DNA from: an uncultured Clostridia bacterium
GTDB taxonomy: Bacteria > Bacillota > Clostridia > Christensenellales > Borkfalkiaceae
Direction: 5' to 3'
Assembly: GCA_946627905.1 (NCBI GenBank)
Contig: CAMOVY010000070.1
Location: 1-5,887, forward strand
DNA: 5,887 bases
Shown: one piece after another, positions 5,055-5,887 of the stretch
Layout: each line of letters opens with the position of its first letter
Numbering within the stretch: the stretch's first letter is position 1
The notes under the pieces: generated by a model
What the model saw: the letters and a program-made list of their open reading frames with translations, nothing else
Told to the model about the DNA's origin: nothing
Database searches by the model: none
Program-made: the position numbers and the translations under genes

Positions 5055-5887
5055 TTAATCGTCTATGTCTTTTACTAAATCTAAAACTTCTTTGATTTCT
5101 TTGGCGGCTTTGTCCATCTGCTCTTCCGTGTGGGTTGCCATATAACTCGTGCGGATAAGACTGCTGCCGACGGGCACTGCGGGCGAAATGGTGGAATTTA
5201 CGTACACGCCGCGCTCAAAAAGCATTTTGCATGCGATAAACGTTCTGCGGTTAAAGTAGGTGTAGATAGGAATAATCGGCGTGTTGTCGCCGCTTTCTTT
5301 TAGCGCTACGCCCAAGTCCTTTAATTTATTGCGCATATAACTGCTTATATCCGCAAGGCGTTTAACCCGTTCGGGCTCTCTTTTAAGAATATTAAGCGCC
5401 GCCCTTGCCGATGCCACGCTTGCGGGGGTAATGGACGCGGAAAAGATGAACGGGCGTGAATTGTGGCGCACGTATTCGCAAACGTCTTTCCTTGCCGCCA
5501 TATAGCCGCCGAGACTTGCGAGAGATTTACTGAACGTTCCCATATAAATATCGACTTCATCTTCTAAACCGAAATGTTCCGCCGTACCCCTGCCGTGCGC
5601 GCCGAGCACGCCCAAGCCGTGCGCGTCGTCAACCATAACCCTTGCGCCGTATTTTTTGGCAAGTTTAACAATCTCCGGCAATTTACATATATCGCCACCC
5701 ATACTGAACACGCCGTCGGTTACAATCAAAATGCCCGCCGTGTCGGGTACGGTTTGAAGTTGCCGTTCCAAATCTTCCATATCCGAGTGGTTATAGCGGA
5801 GCATCTTCGCAAAAGAAAGTCTGCAACCGTCGTAAATACTCGCGTGGTTTTCTTTATCGCAGAGAATATAGTCGGTTCTTCCCGCGA
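5055..5887 (-). CDS. PLP-dependent alpha-oxoamine synthase (KBL/AONS/SPT family), N-terminus outside window
   Basis: Enzyme that condenses an amino acid with an acyl-CoA and releases CO2, forming an alpha-oxoamine. The visible 277 residues are about the C-terminal 70 percent of a protein near 395 residues. The frame stays open to the window edge and begins with the family motif ENHASIYDGCRLS. Next come VMVDDAHGLGVLG, in which the first Asp (codon 5628-5630) should pair with PLP N1 and the His with its O3'. The PLP Lys (codon 5526-5528) lies in MGTFSKSLASLGGY. Then come RHNSRPFIFSASITPA, TPIIPIY and RTSYMATHTEEQ. Glycine C-acetyltransferase (kbl), 8-amino-7-oxononanoate synthase (bioF) and serine palmitoyltransferase share this fold. 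FSKSLASLGG, the R-F-F-SAS-P loop and MATHT remind me most of bacterial serine palmitoyltransferases such as those of Bacteroides, but substrate is not settled. No tdh or other bio gene is visible beside it. Confidence 0.9.
   Translation of the reverse strand, partial: AGRTDYILCDKENHASIYDGCRLSFAKMLRYNHSDMEDLERQLQTVPDTAGILIVTDGVFSMGGDICKLPEIVKLAKKYGARVMVDDAHGLGVLGAHGRGTAEHFGLEDEVDIYMGTFSKSLASLGGYMAARKDVCEYVRHNSRPFIFSASITPASVASARAALNILKREPERVKRLADISSYMRNKLKDLGVALKESGDNTPIIPIYTYFNRRTFIACKMLFERGVYVNSTISPAVPVGSSLIRTSYMATHTEEQMDKAAKEIKEVLDLVKDIDD

Overview
The window reads as ordinary chromosomal DNA from a low-to-moderate GC Firmicute, most likely an uncultured or gut-type clostridium. The signs are a compact iscR-iscS-iscU iron-sulfur operon of the clostridial type, a ruvX gene followed by a DUF1292 gene (the partner seen next to B. 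subtilis yrrK/ruvX), strong AGGAG-type ribosome binding sites, and near-consensus sigma-A promoters. The species cannot be named from this sequence. There is no tRNA, rRNA, CRISPR array, insertion sequence or phage gene, and no gene-free stretch longer than about 165 bases.

Left part, plus strand (1-1722): the 3' part of an OmpR-family response regulator gene and its cognate membrane histidine kinase, joined by an ATGA overlap. The regulator resembles HssR in its output half. The kinase has almost no extracellular domain, so the stimulus is probably sensed in or at the membrane rather than by a periplasmic-type domain. A strong bidirectional hairpin (1736-1772) closes this operon and also the convergent minus-strand unit.

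Middle, minus strand (1808-2704): a ruvX-DUF1292 pair. It has its own sigma-A-like promoter (2635-2663) placed directly after the terminator of the next unit. That promoter overlaps the apparent N-terminal extension of the ruvX reading frame, so translation probably starts at GTG 2627, at or within a few bases of the transcript's 5' end. The DUF1292 protein has an unusual cysteine/histidine-rich N-terminal tail.

Centre-right, minus strand (2719-4975): an iron-sulfur assembly operon in the order Rrf2/IscR regulator, cysteine desulfurase, U-type scaffold, then a 54-residue membrane-anchored small protein. The first two gene junctions each overlap by eight bases. A TTGACG-17-TATAAT promoter is followed at once by a perfect 11-bp inverted repeat covering the expected transcription start, which is the layout of an autoregulated Rrf2 operon. 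The regulator would sense cluster supply, the desulfurase would provide sulfur, and the scaffold would build the cluster.

Right edge, minus strand (5008-5887): the C-terminal two-thirds of a PLP-dependent alpha-oxoamine synthase (KBL/AONS/serine palmitoyltransferase family) with its own terminator. Its active-site loop looks to me more like bacterial serine palmitoyltransferases than glycine C-acetyltransferase.

No clearly new multi-gene system is visible. The points most worth a second look are the Cys/His tail on the DUF1292 protein, the near-leaderless ruvX start, the small protein in the isc operon, and the substrate of the oxoamine synthase.
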